This document shows positions 1 to 14,800 of a stretch of 64,000 nt of DNA, in pieces (the first letter of the stretch is position 1; the number at the start of each line of letters is the position of its first letter). Where the stretch lies: contig NC_046625.1 in assembly GCF_900324465.2 (NCBI RefSeq), positions 13,494,019 to 13,558,018 on the forward strand. Reading direction: 5' to 3'. The translations under genes were made by a program, and so were the position numbers. The stretch comes from Anabas testudineus (lineage: Eukaryota > Chordata > Actinopteri > Anabantiformes > Anabantidae). The notes under the pieces are model-generated. The model was given only the letters and a program-made list of their open reading frames with translations. It made no database searches and was not told where the DNA came from.

Positions 1-960
1 ATTGCAGTCAGAAAATGCAAGCCTAATGAGGGTAAAGAGCTGACTATGGGGAATCTGCACCAGATGAACAGAGTAGGAGTCTTGGCATTTATAATTTTGT
101 CCTGCAGCATTGATTGTTTAGATTTGTTATAGGTATGTGTGTCATTCACACAGTGTTTTATCACACAATGCATAGGTGAGGACGTCAGTGCTAAAGCTGC
201 AACTGAATGAAGCAGAAAAATAATTTGTAGAGAAATAACAAGGTAGTTCTGATCTACTGCGGTGAAACACTGCTTTGTTCAGTAGCAAACAACAGGTTTC
301 AGCGTGTCAAATAGCTTTGCACAGTTGTTTTTGACAAGACTGTTGAGAGTTGTGGTGTGTTATCAGTTCATGTGAGACAGGTTTGGTTTTCACAGTGCGC
401 CCTTCGTTCCATTTCATAAGCTCAATTAGTCAGGTTTTTAACACCGTGGTATCCTGTGAGATAAAACACCATAAGTTATGTGAACGCATGTTTGTCATGT
501 AGAAGTAAAATAACAGCTTGGTAACAGCACATTTTTATTCACTGTACTTACAAGTGTAAAGCTCAGATATTAAAATTCAGTCTTGTGGAACAGTATCATG
601 GATGCTTCAATTTACAGATAGCCTGTCAGAAAACCTGGATGCATAAGCTGGAGCATCAAGATCAAAACAAAAACAAAAATCAACATAAACATAAAAACTA
701 GTCTCAATTTCAATGTATGATAGCACAAGATACAAAACAATAAATTATTTTACATCCATTGATAATCCATTTACATAATATTTACATCTTAAACTGCAGC
801 ACATCCACATGTTTTCAGTTCTTGTGGCTAATTACAGCGTGACTATATTAGGAGCTATGATACCATAGAAATTATAAAAAAGTGGAAGTTGTAACAGGTG
901 CAAAAAGAGAAACACAGATGTACTGTCTGAATTAATTGGGAATGACACTTTCAGTTCATA
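1..960. other. Intergenic / 3' flank of the GPCR gene
   Basis: No coding region is recognisable here. It is AT-rich and probably includes the 3' untranslated region of the minus-strand GPCR that ends at 1030. Reverse-strand AATAAA signals occur, for example around 535-540, so the transcript may run that far. This is inference only. Confidence 0.4.
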
Positions 961-1029
961 AGATTTACAATTTCTTCAACAATGTACACCTAATGAGAAG
1001 GATACCTAATGGATGGATGGCCATGGATG

Positions 1030-2118
1030 TCAATCAATGAACACAGTCTCTCTCTCTTCTGTGATATACACTTTGTTTTCTGTGGAGTTTGTGGAGGAAG
1101 GCGCCCTTTCTTTTTCCAGAGGTGCAATAGATCCAGACTTCCGAGAAATCCTTGAAAGGTGAGATGACAAGGAGCGAGAAGACATAAATGACAACTGGTC
1201 CTCTGCCAGGGCACTCTCAAGGACAAAGCATATGGATTTCTTGAGTTTCTTCTGGAACTCATCACACATGAAAACATAGAGAATGGGGTTGAGGCAGCTG
1301 TTAAAAAATGCCAAACTCACAGTCAGACACCTTACAATTTCCTGGAAAACATCTGAACCTTTTAACTGTACAAATTGCACAAAATGGAAGGGCAACCAGC
1401 AGAGAAAAAATGCAAGAATAACAGAGAAAATGATCCTGCGGGATCTCCGTTTCCTCATCCTCTGCAGACGCCCTGCTCGAACACCTATGGCCACATAAGA
1501 GACAAGTATAACCAAGAATGGGATGAGAAAACCTATAACAAGGCGAACAATGTTGAGATTCCTACGAACATTTGAATCTCGAATACCACAATAGGTCTTA
1601 TCCCCCCGTTTTTTAATCTCACGATAAGTGGCATAAGGTATGCTGTGCAACACAGCAGCCACCCAGATGATAGCACTTATGAACTGAGCTTTGCAAACAG
1701 TGCGCTTGTTTTGTGCCCACACCACCACCCAGATGCACAGGCAGCGGTCCAGACTTATGGTCATTAGAAGAAAGATGCTGGCAAACATGTTCACTACAGT
1801 CACAAAGGTGTTAAACCTGCACATGAAAAGTCCAAATGGCCAGTGGTAATCCTGAGCCCGAGAAACAGTTGTGAAAATCAGGAAGGCAGTAAAGAGGAAG
1901 TCAGCCAGGGCCAAGTTGAGAAACCAAACTGAGTTGACGGTTCTCTTCATCTTGAAGCCTGTCACATAGATGACCAAACCGTTGCCAATTGTTCCAACTA
2001 CAGATATGATGCTGTAGATGACCACTGTTGCTATACGCACATTTCCGACAACATCTGTCACAGATGTGGTGTTAGTGGTGTTGTCTAAGGAACAAAAGAA
2101 ATCAGTCATTGGAGACAT
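1030..2118 (-). CDS. Chemoattractant-type class A GPCR (CMKLR1 / formyl-peptide-receptor-like)
   Basis: A seven-transmembrane receptor of 362 aa in one coding exon, likely a Gi-coupled leukocyte receptor for a chemotactic ligand. Visible landmarks are N-glycosylation sites in the N-terminus (NTTNTT), GNGLVIY in TM1, LNLALADF in TM2, CWLPFH in TM6 and NPILYVF in TM7. The usual DRY at the end of TM3 reads DRC, as in formyl peptide receptors. The segment K-M-K-R-T-V-N-S-V-W-F-L-N before TM2 resembles CMKLR1, and the W-P-F-G and W-A-Q-N motifs resemble FPR1. The start is set at 2116-2118 (MSPMTDFF) because the longer reading frame runs back through a good splice acceptor just upstream. A second Met lies three codons downstream. 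I cannot separate CMKLR1-like from FPR-like without an alignment. Confidence 0.85.
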   Translation of the reverse strand: MSPMTDFFCSLDNTTNTTSVTDVVGNVRIATVVIYSIISVVGTIGNGLVIYVTGFKMKRTVNSVWFLNLALADFLFTAFLIFTTVSRAQDYHWPFGLFMCRFNTFVTVVNMFASIFLLMTISLDRCLCIWVVVWAQNKRTVCKAQFISAIIWVAAVLHSIPYATYREIKKRGDKTYCGIRDSNVRRNLNIVRLVIGFLIPFLVILVSYVAIGVRAGRLQRMRKRRSRRIIFSVILAFFLCWLPFHFVQFVQLKGSDVFQEIVRCLTVSLAFFNSCLNPILYVFMCDEFQKKLKKSICFVLESALAEDQLSFMSSRSLSSHLSRISRKSGSIAPLEKERAPSSTNSTENKVYITEERETVFID

Positions 2119-2676
2119 TATTCTTAGAATCTGCTGTGTTGGCCAAGCAAGTAAGTATGTGTATCTGTGGCAGTTTTCCAAATGCAACATATGAGATAAG
2201 AATAAAAATGAGAAAGAAACACAATAAAATATTATTTATTAAATACCACAAAAAACCTTCACTAATGTGGTGCTCAGAATTTAAAAAGATAAAATATTTA
2301 TATCAATATCTGAACAGTGCTATCATGATAATGTGATGAAATAGACTTGACAATATGCACTGAGCATTGAGCACTGTCAATTTATTGCTCTACTTCAAAA
2401 TCCTTATCATGACACGTGCAACACCGGGGTCTCACTCACTTATAGAACTAGACTTGATGAAGAAGCTGCACAATATTTAGACTTTTCTACTAATTTCATT
2501 AAGTTTCTGGTGTGATCAGAAAATATGATAACAAACTAAATGTTAACTAACTGAATGGGAACTAAAGCGAGGTTTGTATATTTTAACAATAAATTACCAC
2601 ACAACAACTTTCTATTTATGCTATTTAAAAGCAATGCATTTTTCTTATTCAAATAAATGATTAAAAAATTTCTTAC

Positions 2677-2750
2677 CAGCCGTCATTTTTACTGGTGCAG
2701 TAAGAGTCTGTCTTTATTCTAAGTTGATCTCTATCTGGTGCTGCCTTATA
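2677..2750 (-). promoter_or_regulatory. Promoter and noncoding first exon of the GPCR gene
   Basis: On the minus strand a TATAAGG box lies at 2744-2750. A splice donor (G|GTAAGAA) follows with the exon ending at 2677, leaving a short leader exon of about 40 nt. The leader holds a short upstream ATG that cannot join the receptor frame. The matching acceptor lies just upstream of the receptor start. Placement of the transcription start is inferred from TATA spacing. Confidence 0.5.
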
Positions 2751-3247
2751 GTCACTCTCTCTGATTACTCCTCCTCCTCAGGTTATGCAGCTGCCAATGG
2801 GACACTGCTGCAGCCTTGTCTAAAGGCCATAGTAGATACAACAGGAACACCTTAGAATATAATGCAAGTTTTATTTCAGTGGTCACATGTTGTATATTTT
2901 ATGATTCCGGTTTTTAGAAACCCTGTTGTAAGTGTATTTCTAGTCTTTTTTGTCTTATCAGAAAATGTTTGCTGCACAGTCCATTTTTGACACCCCTCCC
3001 TTACCCATGCGTAGTCACACACACGCACACAAACTGCACCACCCGCACGTGTCAAACTTCCACTTATTGGTATTGAAATGTATATACAACGTGAAACCAA
3101 CACTTAGTTTGTTTACTCAAGAGTTCTGTTTATTTCTAGATTTCTTTTTTTCTTTTATGCATCCACTTGGCAGGTAATAGATACAGGATGCTTGCGTAAG
3201 GTGACCATGTAAGCACATGTATATTAGAGACTTTGTGTGTTTGCTCT

Positions 3248-5208
3248 TTAGTTGGAAGCAAGAGTCTGGTCGATCCAGCTACGGAGGTAGGACACACGGG
3301 CGTACACAGCAGGAGTGCGCACGTTGCAGTTAGAGGTACCCCAGGACACAATACCCACGAGGGACCACACCCCGCTGCTCTCACAGACCAGAGGGCCACC
3401 AGAGTCACCCTACAGAGAGACAAATACAGTATGCTTTTCAAATGGACTTGTAAAAGTCAGCAAGTGGTCAGAGAATAAAACCTTAGTTCTTGATATTGCT
3501 TGTTAGTGTTGCATTTAGAGGACCTTGTGTTCTCTGTTGCACAGGATGTGGGCTGACTTGCTAAAAGAGTTGATATTAATTCAAAAACAGGAAAGCACAT
3601 GCAGTAAAATTATCATTGATGAATAAGAGGATAGAGGGTTAGTAATAGTAACAATCCAGTACTTCACAAGCTGCAAGTCAGTGAATTAAATTGATGAAGC
3701 AAGAGGTGTTTAAGTTATTACTAATATAAAAATAAGTATATGACATGCAATGGCATGGCAACAGTTTATTAATCATTAATAACCCCTCATTTGTTAATCA
3801 TCCAGATTTGCAAGATATCAACTGTTTATTACTAATGCAAATGTATACAGTACTTTCTTATTGTTAGTTATGACTTCATCATGAACTGTTTAACTGACAA
3901 ACAGCTGATCATTGTTTTGAAAAAGTTACTTATTTTACTTTTATTACGAATGTATATTTCACGTTGTTACCTGACAAGAAGACACTCCAGAAGCGCCAGC
4001 ACAGATCATGGCGTCAGTGATTCTGTTTTGACCCCAGTACTGTCTGCACTGAGCAGGGCTGAGCAGAGGCAGAGCAGTCTGCTGGAGGTAGCGGGGGCTT
4101 GCTGGAAACAGATAAGAAGTGGAGATAAGACAAGCTGTGCAGTATATTTAGCAGTTTATCTTCATTGAAATGTAACTGTCCTGCCTGTGTGAGTACTCAC
4201 AGGTCTGACCAGTCTTGCCCCACCCAGTGGTGACACATTTGGTTCCAGCAGGCAGGTTGGTGCTAGAGGATGCCAGGCACACGGGAGACACACGGGTTGT
4301 CATCTGTACTGGGGAGGACAGCTTCAGGAGGGTGATGTCATTGTTGAAGTTCTGGGCATTGTAGTAGGGGTGAGTAATGGCCTGGATAGAGAGTTGAGAG
4401 AGGTGAGGGCAATCAAAATCAGTGTCAATCAGACCTAATGTTATGTTGCTTGTTTGCAATGCAGTGACAGATCTACCCAGGAAACAATTCTGGCAAAGGT
4501 TTGCATGTAGCCGACAAAACAAAATGACTTTTAGCACACCATGGTGTTGCTTACCCGAGCAATGGTCTTAACCTGAAGTGGTTCACTGTTGGACTGACGA
4601 TCGTGTTCTCCCAGGATAACACGATGGTTTCTAGCACTTAAGACAAAAAAGCAGATTCAGAGATTTTGCAGAGATGGTTGTGTCGGCATTAGTCCCATGT
4701 GGATTTGGGACACTTCAAAGGTACTTACGACACACGGCAGTGAGCAGCAGTGGCAACCCAGTATTGGTTGATCAAGGATCCTCCGCAGAAATGGAATCCA
4801 GTACCATCCTACGAGTGAGAAAATAACTTTTTAAAGGCAAGTAGGAAGATTGCAGCAAAACTGCAGAGGGTGTGGAGAGTGCATTACTGCAGACTACCTG
4901 AAGTGAAACCTGCCAGGGCCACGATCCAGACACAGCATTCTGCCCATTTACAATCTTGTTGTAGCCACTCACTTGGGGTTTGATGGCGGGCACGCCACAC
5001 CCTGGGGCCCAATAAAACAATTTAAAATGATATACGGTCAGAGTATGTTTTCTAGTGTAGTGTTTTGTGCTGGTGTGCAATAAAGCTTGAATATCAAAGG
5101 TGACAACTGTTGCTACCCTGTAAGAGACTATTTCATTTGGTGGTACACCACCAATCACTTACCCAGTGCAGAAGCCACAAGAGCAAAACAACTGATGAGC
5201 AAGAACAT
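3248..5208 (-). CDS. ctrl: Chymotrypsin-like serine protease (chymotrypsinogen, CTRL type)
   Basis: A secreted pancreatic digestive zymogen that cleaves after large hydrophobic residues. Seven coding exons on the minus strand: 5208-5163, 5001-4898, 4808-4729, 4636-4555, 4381-4201, 4101-3971, 3409-3248. They sum to 786 nt (261 aa), the usual family length. A signal peptide ([16 protein letters not shown]) precedes the CGVPAIKP propeptide and the IVNG activation site. The catalytic triad is visible as TAAHC (His57), NNDITLL (Asp102) and GDSGGP (Ser195). SSCQGDSGGP gives Ser189, so chymotrypsin-like specificity. [10 protein letters not shown] has Ala at position 226, and A-R-A-I-T-H-P plus V-S-P-V-C-L-A-S-S also match mammalian CTRL better than CTRB. 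A reverse-strand AATAAA at 3129-3134 may be the poly(A) signal. Confidence 0.93.
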
Positions 5209-5262
5209 GGCTACGTCACAGTATGATTCACGTCTCTGAATGTAAACTGTTTGGGAGGCCAG

Positions 5263-5270
5263 TTTTTATA
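5263..5270 (-). promoter_or_regulatory. TATA box of the ctrl gene
   Basis: TATAAAAA on the minus strand lies about 55 nt upstream of the ctrl ATG. The transcription start is then expected near 5235, giving a very short 5' leader, which is typical of pancreatic protease genes. Confidence 0.65.
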
Positions 5271-5825
5271 TGTGCCTCTTACACACTTGACCCTGACCTC
5301 CCCGTGTACTGCTCCAATAGGGAACAGTACATGGACACACACACTCCTAATCGCCATAGGTGACTGATAGGTCTGGGAAGCAAACATCTGCTGATAAGCA
5401 CCTGTGATTACTTTACTTTTAACTGCAACACATTTAGTCATATGCTTGTGTTTGTCATGTTCTTTTGAACATGGGTCATGGCTTTTAAAATAACAAATAA
5501 GTTGTGCAGTATTCTGTTGTTAAGATCATATTCACCTTTATCAGATGATCTTTGACAACTTCTGAGGCACCTTCTTTTATCAAGTTGTTCAAATGTAAAC
5601 ATTCAGGCTAGCTAATACATACAGGAATAAAGATATTGATCAAAACCTTTGTGGCATGTTTACAGGAACTCATTTTGTCTGCACTTTTCAACTGCTGCAA
5701 GTTCAGTTTTTCTATCCATACCTGTTCTGTGCACTAATGTATATCAGCTACAGAGAAATGAAATTGTAAACTAAGGTGTAAAGCAGAAGAACCATGCTGT
5801 AAAGTTTTCAAATTGAAATCCCATC
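5271..5825. other. Intergenic stretch between ctrl and hspa8
   Basis: No gene is seen. It holds the upstream region of ctrl. The hspa8 poly(A) signal begins immediately after it (reverse AATAAA at 5826-5831). Confidence 0.4.
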
Positions 5826-6126
5826 TTTATTGGTTTAATATTTAGGATTTACAAGTTAAAAGAAAGGACTTTTTCAGAATGGTCATGCACATCATCAGAG
5901 GATTCTCAATACAACAAACAGACTTCGGTTACATATTCTGTGACTGAGTAATGTGTGAAGAATCAAGATTTAGTTGCTTATATTTGTCAAATATTATCCC
6001 AAGTTTAAGTTAAAAATAAGCCTGTTATGTCATCTTTATTCAGTGAGTATCATGTCTAAGACAGTAGCTTTAGGACAGTGTATGTTGGGACCTCAGGTGA
6101 AGACATACAACACATCACTGCTGTAT
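5826..6126 (-). other. hspa8 3' untranslated region
   Basis: About 300 nt between the hspa8 stop (6127-6129) and a reverse-strand AATAAA at 5826-5831. No other gene is seen. Confidence 0.6.
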
Positions 6127-9117
<2,991 letters not shown>

Positions 9118-10517
9118 CTTAGATACACAAATGAAACACATCAATAAATGTAGCCCCTTTTCATTCCTAACAATAATCCAATAGAAGTGCACATAGTCCT
9201 CACTGCACAATCAATATTCTGAATATTATTGGTATTATCCTTGATCATTATATTCAGAATCCCCTTAATGGTTCTTTTTAATGTTTGAAATTGTAATTAT
9301 TTTGTACTTGGATTGTAAAATAAAATGTGCTTGTACTGTTGTTTAAAACATATGTAAGCAACATGTTGTCAAGACATGTGGCCATGTGATTACTCAAATG
9401 GCTGAACTATGTTGTACAGCCCTTTAGCTACTTCACCAAACCACTGTGGTATCCCAGTCAGGCTGGTGAAGTGTGATGATCTGATCCTGCAGTAGTGATG
9501 TGTGTCTATTTTCCGACAGCTGACTCCAAATAGTTTACAGTTACTATTAAAAGCGTAAGTGTATGTACACTGCAATGATTGGAAGGTGGCTACAAATTCA
9601 GTGGTCATTTAGCAATGATTAGAAGGCAAAATGTAGAGCTATAATTAATTAAGATCTCAACAAGAGTTATTGTTACCACACTTCCTGTGCTGACAAAAAC
9701 TTGCACCGTGTGGCAGAAAACCACATTTAGAAAAAAATACACTATCTACTTACCATCAAATCACAAGCCTGAATCATACAATTGAAAATATTTTTTCATT
9801 TTCAGTGAAGATTCAGTCATCAAGTTCACACTTTCTGGAAATTGAGTCAAAGCCACTGGACTTACTTCACAGTTTATGAATTTGTGATCTCTACCCAACT
9901 ATCCTCAGATTGAAGAAGCCACTAAAGTGATTTGTGAAACGTTTTAACTTAACAAGAAGATCCAGCTGCCATGATTCATGACTTTTTATTGTGAAGGTCT
10001 ATTAAGTCAAAATAAAAAAAATGTTCTTTGACTGTCCCTTCTGCAACTTCACCCAAATTGAACAGGTTTTTGAATTATCGCTTGTTTTCCGGTTGTGTAA
10101 CATAGAGCAGAAAATGCTGACATAGTGCTGTTGCTCAACCGACTCGCTCCACCCACGTCTGAAACCTGCCATATGTCTTGGCAAAAAAAAGAAAAAAAAA
10201 AAACAAATGTTGAAACATGCATGTGACAGCACTATAGCGTGTGATAAACCAATGCATACATTTACTCTGTGTGTGAAAGTGAAGAGGGCAGCTGGTGTGG
10301 GGGGTGTTAGACACTGTCAGTGCCATGTTGTAATATTATTGGCAATTGTGTAACTGAATTCACAAATTCTCTATAACTAAGCAGATGCTGAATAGGAAAG
10401 ACACGACTGCAAGCTTAGCTCATTTGGGAATACCTCTCACAATTAAGCTGTGTAAGCAGCAAGCAAGACAGGCCACGAAGCCATGCTGAATGCAATGCTT
10501 CTTATAAAAGGGGTTAC
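9118..10517 (-). other. hspa8 intron 1
   Basis: A 1.4-kb first intron between the noncoding exon and the start-codon exon. Around 9895-9985 it contains a piece of a common fish repeat (GAAGCCACT...GTGAAACG...AAGATCCAGCTGCC), which I associate with Penelope-like or other non-LTR tails. No intronic snoRNA was recognised. Confidence 0.5.
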
Positions 10518-10732
10518 CTTTCACTTTAGATGGTCAAGACTTGAGCGTTTACGGCGTTAAGGTGCTTTATGTTCGCCTAGCACACAGCACAACGTGTGAG
10601 CTCCTCTTCAGCGCTCCCTTCTTTCTCCTGGCAGGCAGACTAAGAGGGTGAGTGTCTCTGCTCCCCAGCATATGTAGAGCGCTTTTAGGGAGAGCCCATC
10701 CGGGTGTCAGGTGACTTCACCGAGGAAGGTTC
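10518..10732 (-). promoter_or_regulatory. hspa8 noncoding exon 1 and promoter with heat-shock element
   Basis: A minus-strand donor (AAAG|GTAACC) ends the leader exon at 10518. Upstream is a TATA-like CTAAAAG near 10683-10689, and about 40 nt further a GAA-nn-TTC heat-shock element half pair (GAACCTTC on the minus strand, 10725-10732). The exact start site is not determinable. A second TATA-like CATAAAG lies at 10565-10571, close to the donor. Confidence 0.5.
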
Positions 10733-10739
10733 TAGGTCC

Positions 10740-11833
10740 ATAATTCTTCCAGCTGACTGGGTTTGATTGAATGAAAGCTTGATGTTGTTGAGCTAATGTA
10801 AGTTGAGGGAAAAAGAAAAAGTACTAATAGTACTGCATTGAATACAGCAGTACAGTACAGTGTTTATTCCATTTGTGGTAAAGATGCCTCATACTTTTAG
10901 TTCACTTCTGAGAAGCAGTGATGTGTTCTGTGCTGCACTGATTGTACAGTTGACTGCATAGTTTATCTACTGTGAGTATATTACACGTAAAGATGATTCA
11001 AAGAGGATGGAATCCATGTTGCTTTGATCAAAATGTTTATTTAGGGACAGACACTGCAGCAGCGTAGTGTTACTGAGGAAACGTCTTTGGTGTTCTCATT
11101 TCATTCTATTTGACTTTTAGTACAATTTGGTATGGTGATGGGTCTTTGGGTCGAAGCACAAATCAAAGACGCTACTATATTTTAGAAGCTACACAATAAA
11201 GCAGCATTAAAACAACACATTGGAGATGAAAAACACCACCTAATAATCTTCACTAGTTTTATTGAGGTATCATTTCAGGTTATTTATATTCTGTATGGGT
11301 TCAATTTCCTTAACCTTACTACATGGTCACTTGGCCAGAGCTCAAAAGCTGGGCCTCTATTCTTGTTACATGGGCCTCTCTGACACATAGGCCATCTGGC
11401 ATTAAATTTAACTGCAGCTTGTTACAGACACCACCTGTTGCGACACGCTAGATCTTAATAGTCAGACACGTGTGGCAAGTGGTTGTTTTTTTCTACCAGC
11501 TCAATCTTGCAAAACCATGAATAACAAAGGCACTGAAGGTGGTACTATTATATATTCATTTATATTAAACTTCATTTCTTACTCATCGCAGCACAGAAAA
11601 GCGACTATAATCACTCACAGTCAGTGTTTGTCAACTTTCATGTAATAAATACAGTACATACAATATAAACAGCAATAACTCCTACGTTTCAGATGAGCAG
11701 CTATCAGTTTTCCTCTGACATAGAAACTAAAAGAAAGAATATGTGCCATCAAAAATGCAAAACGGGATTACGTCCCTTGTTTCAAATTACAGTTTCATAA
11801 GACTCTTTCATATAAGATTTTAATTATTAACTA
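10740..11833. other. Intergenic and probable 3' UTR of the TBC gene
   Basis: No coding region is recognised. A reverse-strand AATAAA at 11258-11263 is a plausible poly(A) signal for the TBC gene ending at 11834. The rest up to the hspa8 promoter looks like plain AT-rich spacer. Confidence 0.4.
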
Positions 11834-14800
11834 TCACCTTAAAACAAATAAACTACGGAGTTGATAAAGGAAGTCCTCTTCTTTGCTCTTTTGTGCTCTG
11901 CAGTGCACATTCATATAATCCCAAGCACAGCGCTTGCAGTAGTTGTAGAAGTGGCGCTCTGCTTTCTTCAATGTGCTGTTGAGGTCCAGTGTTCCCTGAA
12001 GGCTGCATAAAACAGCAAAGGTTTCAGTAACACACAGATTGGTGCACTTTCTCATGTTCGAGATGCCAAGTGTTAGAATACAAACAAACCTGCTGGTAAA
12101 CTGGATGAGCTGGATGTCATCTCGGCACCGCAGAAGACACTCTCTGTTCTCTAACAGGATGGCTGCACAGATGAAGAGCTCGAAAGTGAAGTCAGTGTTG
12201 ATGGCCTGCAGCTCACACTCGGAACGGTCCTCTGCAAACATGACAACACAGAAACATATCAATGTGTGAACGTCAGATAGTCAACAGAGGTAAATATTCC
12301 TCCATTCGGCCTTATTTATGCTGCCAAGTTGAGTTTCACCTGTGCTGTATTTTCGTGCCAGCCTTTCCTGATAACGGGCTCGGTCTACTTGCTGAGAGAT
12401 GAGCTCCAGGTGGTCACAACTCAGGATCTCAAACAAACGTAGTGCATCCCTGTGTTCAAACTCCCTCTGGAAACCCAGCAGCAGCCACCTTAACACATGC
12501 GCACACACATCAACCAAATGGAGAATGAGGAGTAAGGACACACAAGTATATTCAGATATGGACATTATCAACACAGGGTATCTACGAAGATCTACCTGTG
12601 GCAGAAGGTGAAGTTCTCCATGCTGTCTGTGGCTAAATGAGCATAGAGCTGTGGGTCCAGTTCCTTTAACAGGTCTGCCTCCAACTCTTTAGACATTAAG
12701 CACAACTCTTTGAAATGTTTACACGTAAATACTTTTTAGACTGTAATTTATACACAGGATGTTGATGTTTACAGTATCAAATGACGTCTGACAGTTGATT
12801 GCTTGTACTGGAATATCTGCTCTTGTTGTACCACTAGAGGTCATGAATACATAATGTTGCATTTCTCTTGGTCTAATCCCACCTATTTTTCTGTGCAGAC
12901 CATCAGCTCTGAAGTCCTTGGAGAATTTCTCCATGTAGCAAGAGAAACTCCAGAAAGTGTCGACCTCTGAGTCAAGAACCTCCAGGAACCGACTGCACAG
13001 GTCATTCATTCCCTGAGCATAACTGACCTCTGGATCAACAATCAAGACAAGTACCGAATAAACAAAGAGGCAGCGGGTTTAATGGCACAACACACAGTGT
13101 CTAATGCGGTGTGATCTCGACAGTGTCAACAAACATAAGAGTGTTCTTGTTGTTTTACCTGGATGAAAAGCAGCATAAGTGATGAGGATGTCTCTCAACA
13201 CCAACAGATTGCCTAAACCTTCACCTCTGTGGACACATACATTATTAGTAAATGTTAGCAGAAACTTGATAGGCTGTTCATTTTGTGCAAATATGTATTA
13301 ATTTAAACATTAAATTAGTTTAATTTAATTTACTTGCATGCTTTTAAGTATATCTTTCCAGGAAGCAATTAAATGACCTATTAGTGATATTAATATACAC
13401 AATATTTCAAATGGTGATTACAAATTAGGCTCTTAGGATTTCATTTTCTTTCACATATTATTTCTGTATTACCTCAGTACAAGATTTACATGACTTAAGC
13501 TTTAAAGCCTGATCTTGGAGAAATTAGAACATGGGTAAACGGCTCAACCAACAACAAGAGGTTCAGGTGTTGTGTAATAACCTGGCAGGTTCTCTGGTTT
13601 GCTATAAACCTGAAATGTTAATGTGGCCCTAAGGGTCATTCTGGCTCAGTAAATTAGGCCCGACTTACCACTGTTTATTTATTTTGTATGCTTTTCTGTC
13701 AGCTGAGAAGAAGCTGAAAAGAATTCTACTTATGCTTCCTGTCATGGAGAACAAATTGAATTTCTACATGTTTGGAACACAAATAACAAAATAATCCAAC
13801 AAACGAAATGGCTCACAGTCACTCACTGATAATAGCTCAGATCTCTGTTCGTCCTCGGCACATCCTTGTCAATGATTCGTATTGCTTCACAGAGCTCTTC
13901 AGAGTCGAAAGTAAACCGCTCAAATAGTATCTGTTAAAAGGAGGGAATGGTAAAGAAAAATATACTTGACTATTAGTGACTGGCATCATCATATTCATTG
14001 TTCACTGACACGTTGAGTTTAGTCCTTACATTTAAATAAATCTCATTCACATTCCCTAGAAATGGGAATACTTGTTTATGGCCTGTCTGTAGATTTTAGT
14101 TGTAAAAGTACACAGATCTAATATGATGACATGTTTGTTCAATAAATAAATGACTAAACAAATGACTGATCCAACCTGTGCTTGAAGCTCCAAGAACGCC
14201 AGCCTGTCCCTGAGCTCCTCAGACAGGTCCTGAGTCTGCTGTTGTAGTTGAGCCTGCCTCTGGTTAAAGTATCTGACAGCTGCCACCAGCTCAGCTGTAA
14301 CAGAGACAGGATCATATGGTCATATACTATATAATCACAAAGTATGAGAGGGAAACTGAGAGACAACAAGTGAATGCCGGCGCACTTCAAAGACCTAAAG
14401 GACCTTTACCATCAGTGCCGTTGAGGTGCATCTGCACAGATGAAGGAAGGAACTGCTGCCACTTTCTCTTCATGACCCGGTATCGTACCGCCAGCTGCTC
14501 CTGCAGCAGAGAGCGCTCTAAAGCCGTGGAGCTGCACGGATACATCCCAAACAGGAAACGCCACACCAGGCCACGCTCGGAGGGAGACACGCCACCTTAG
14601 CAGGGATTTGAAAACCTCGATTGATTGAATCCAGTTACAGTTGTCAATATAAGTGACCCTCTAGTGTTTTTGAGCCAAGAGGTTAGACATGTATTTGAAC
14701 AGCTGTCATTCAGCCAAACCAAACAGTGCTAGATCAAAACACCTAACCCTCAATAAACACACAATATGAGCGATGAAGCTGAGGAAAGAGGGAAATCTTT

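Noticed and set aside
2677-2710. Coding first exon of the GPCR (M-T-A-G...)
   Set aside because: Joining it to either acceptor upstream of the main exon runs into a stop before the receptor frame, so it is treated as noncoding leader.
9390-9608. 72-codon minus-strand frame in hspa8 intron 1
   Set aside because: No family features, and it lies within an intron. Consistent with a chance frame.
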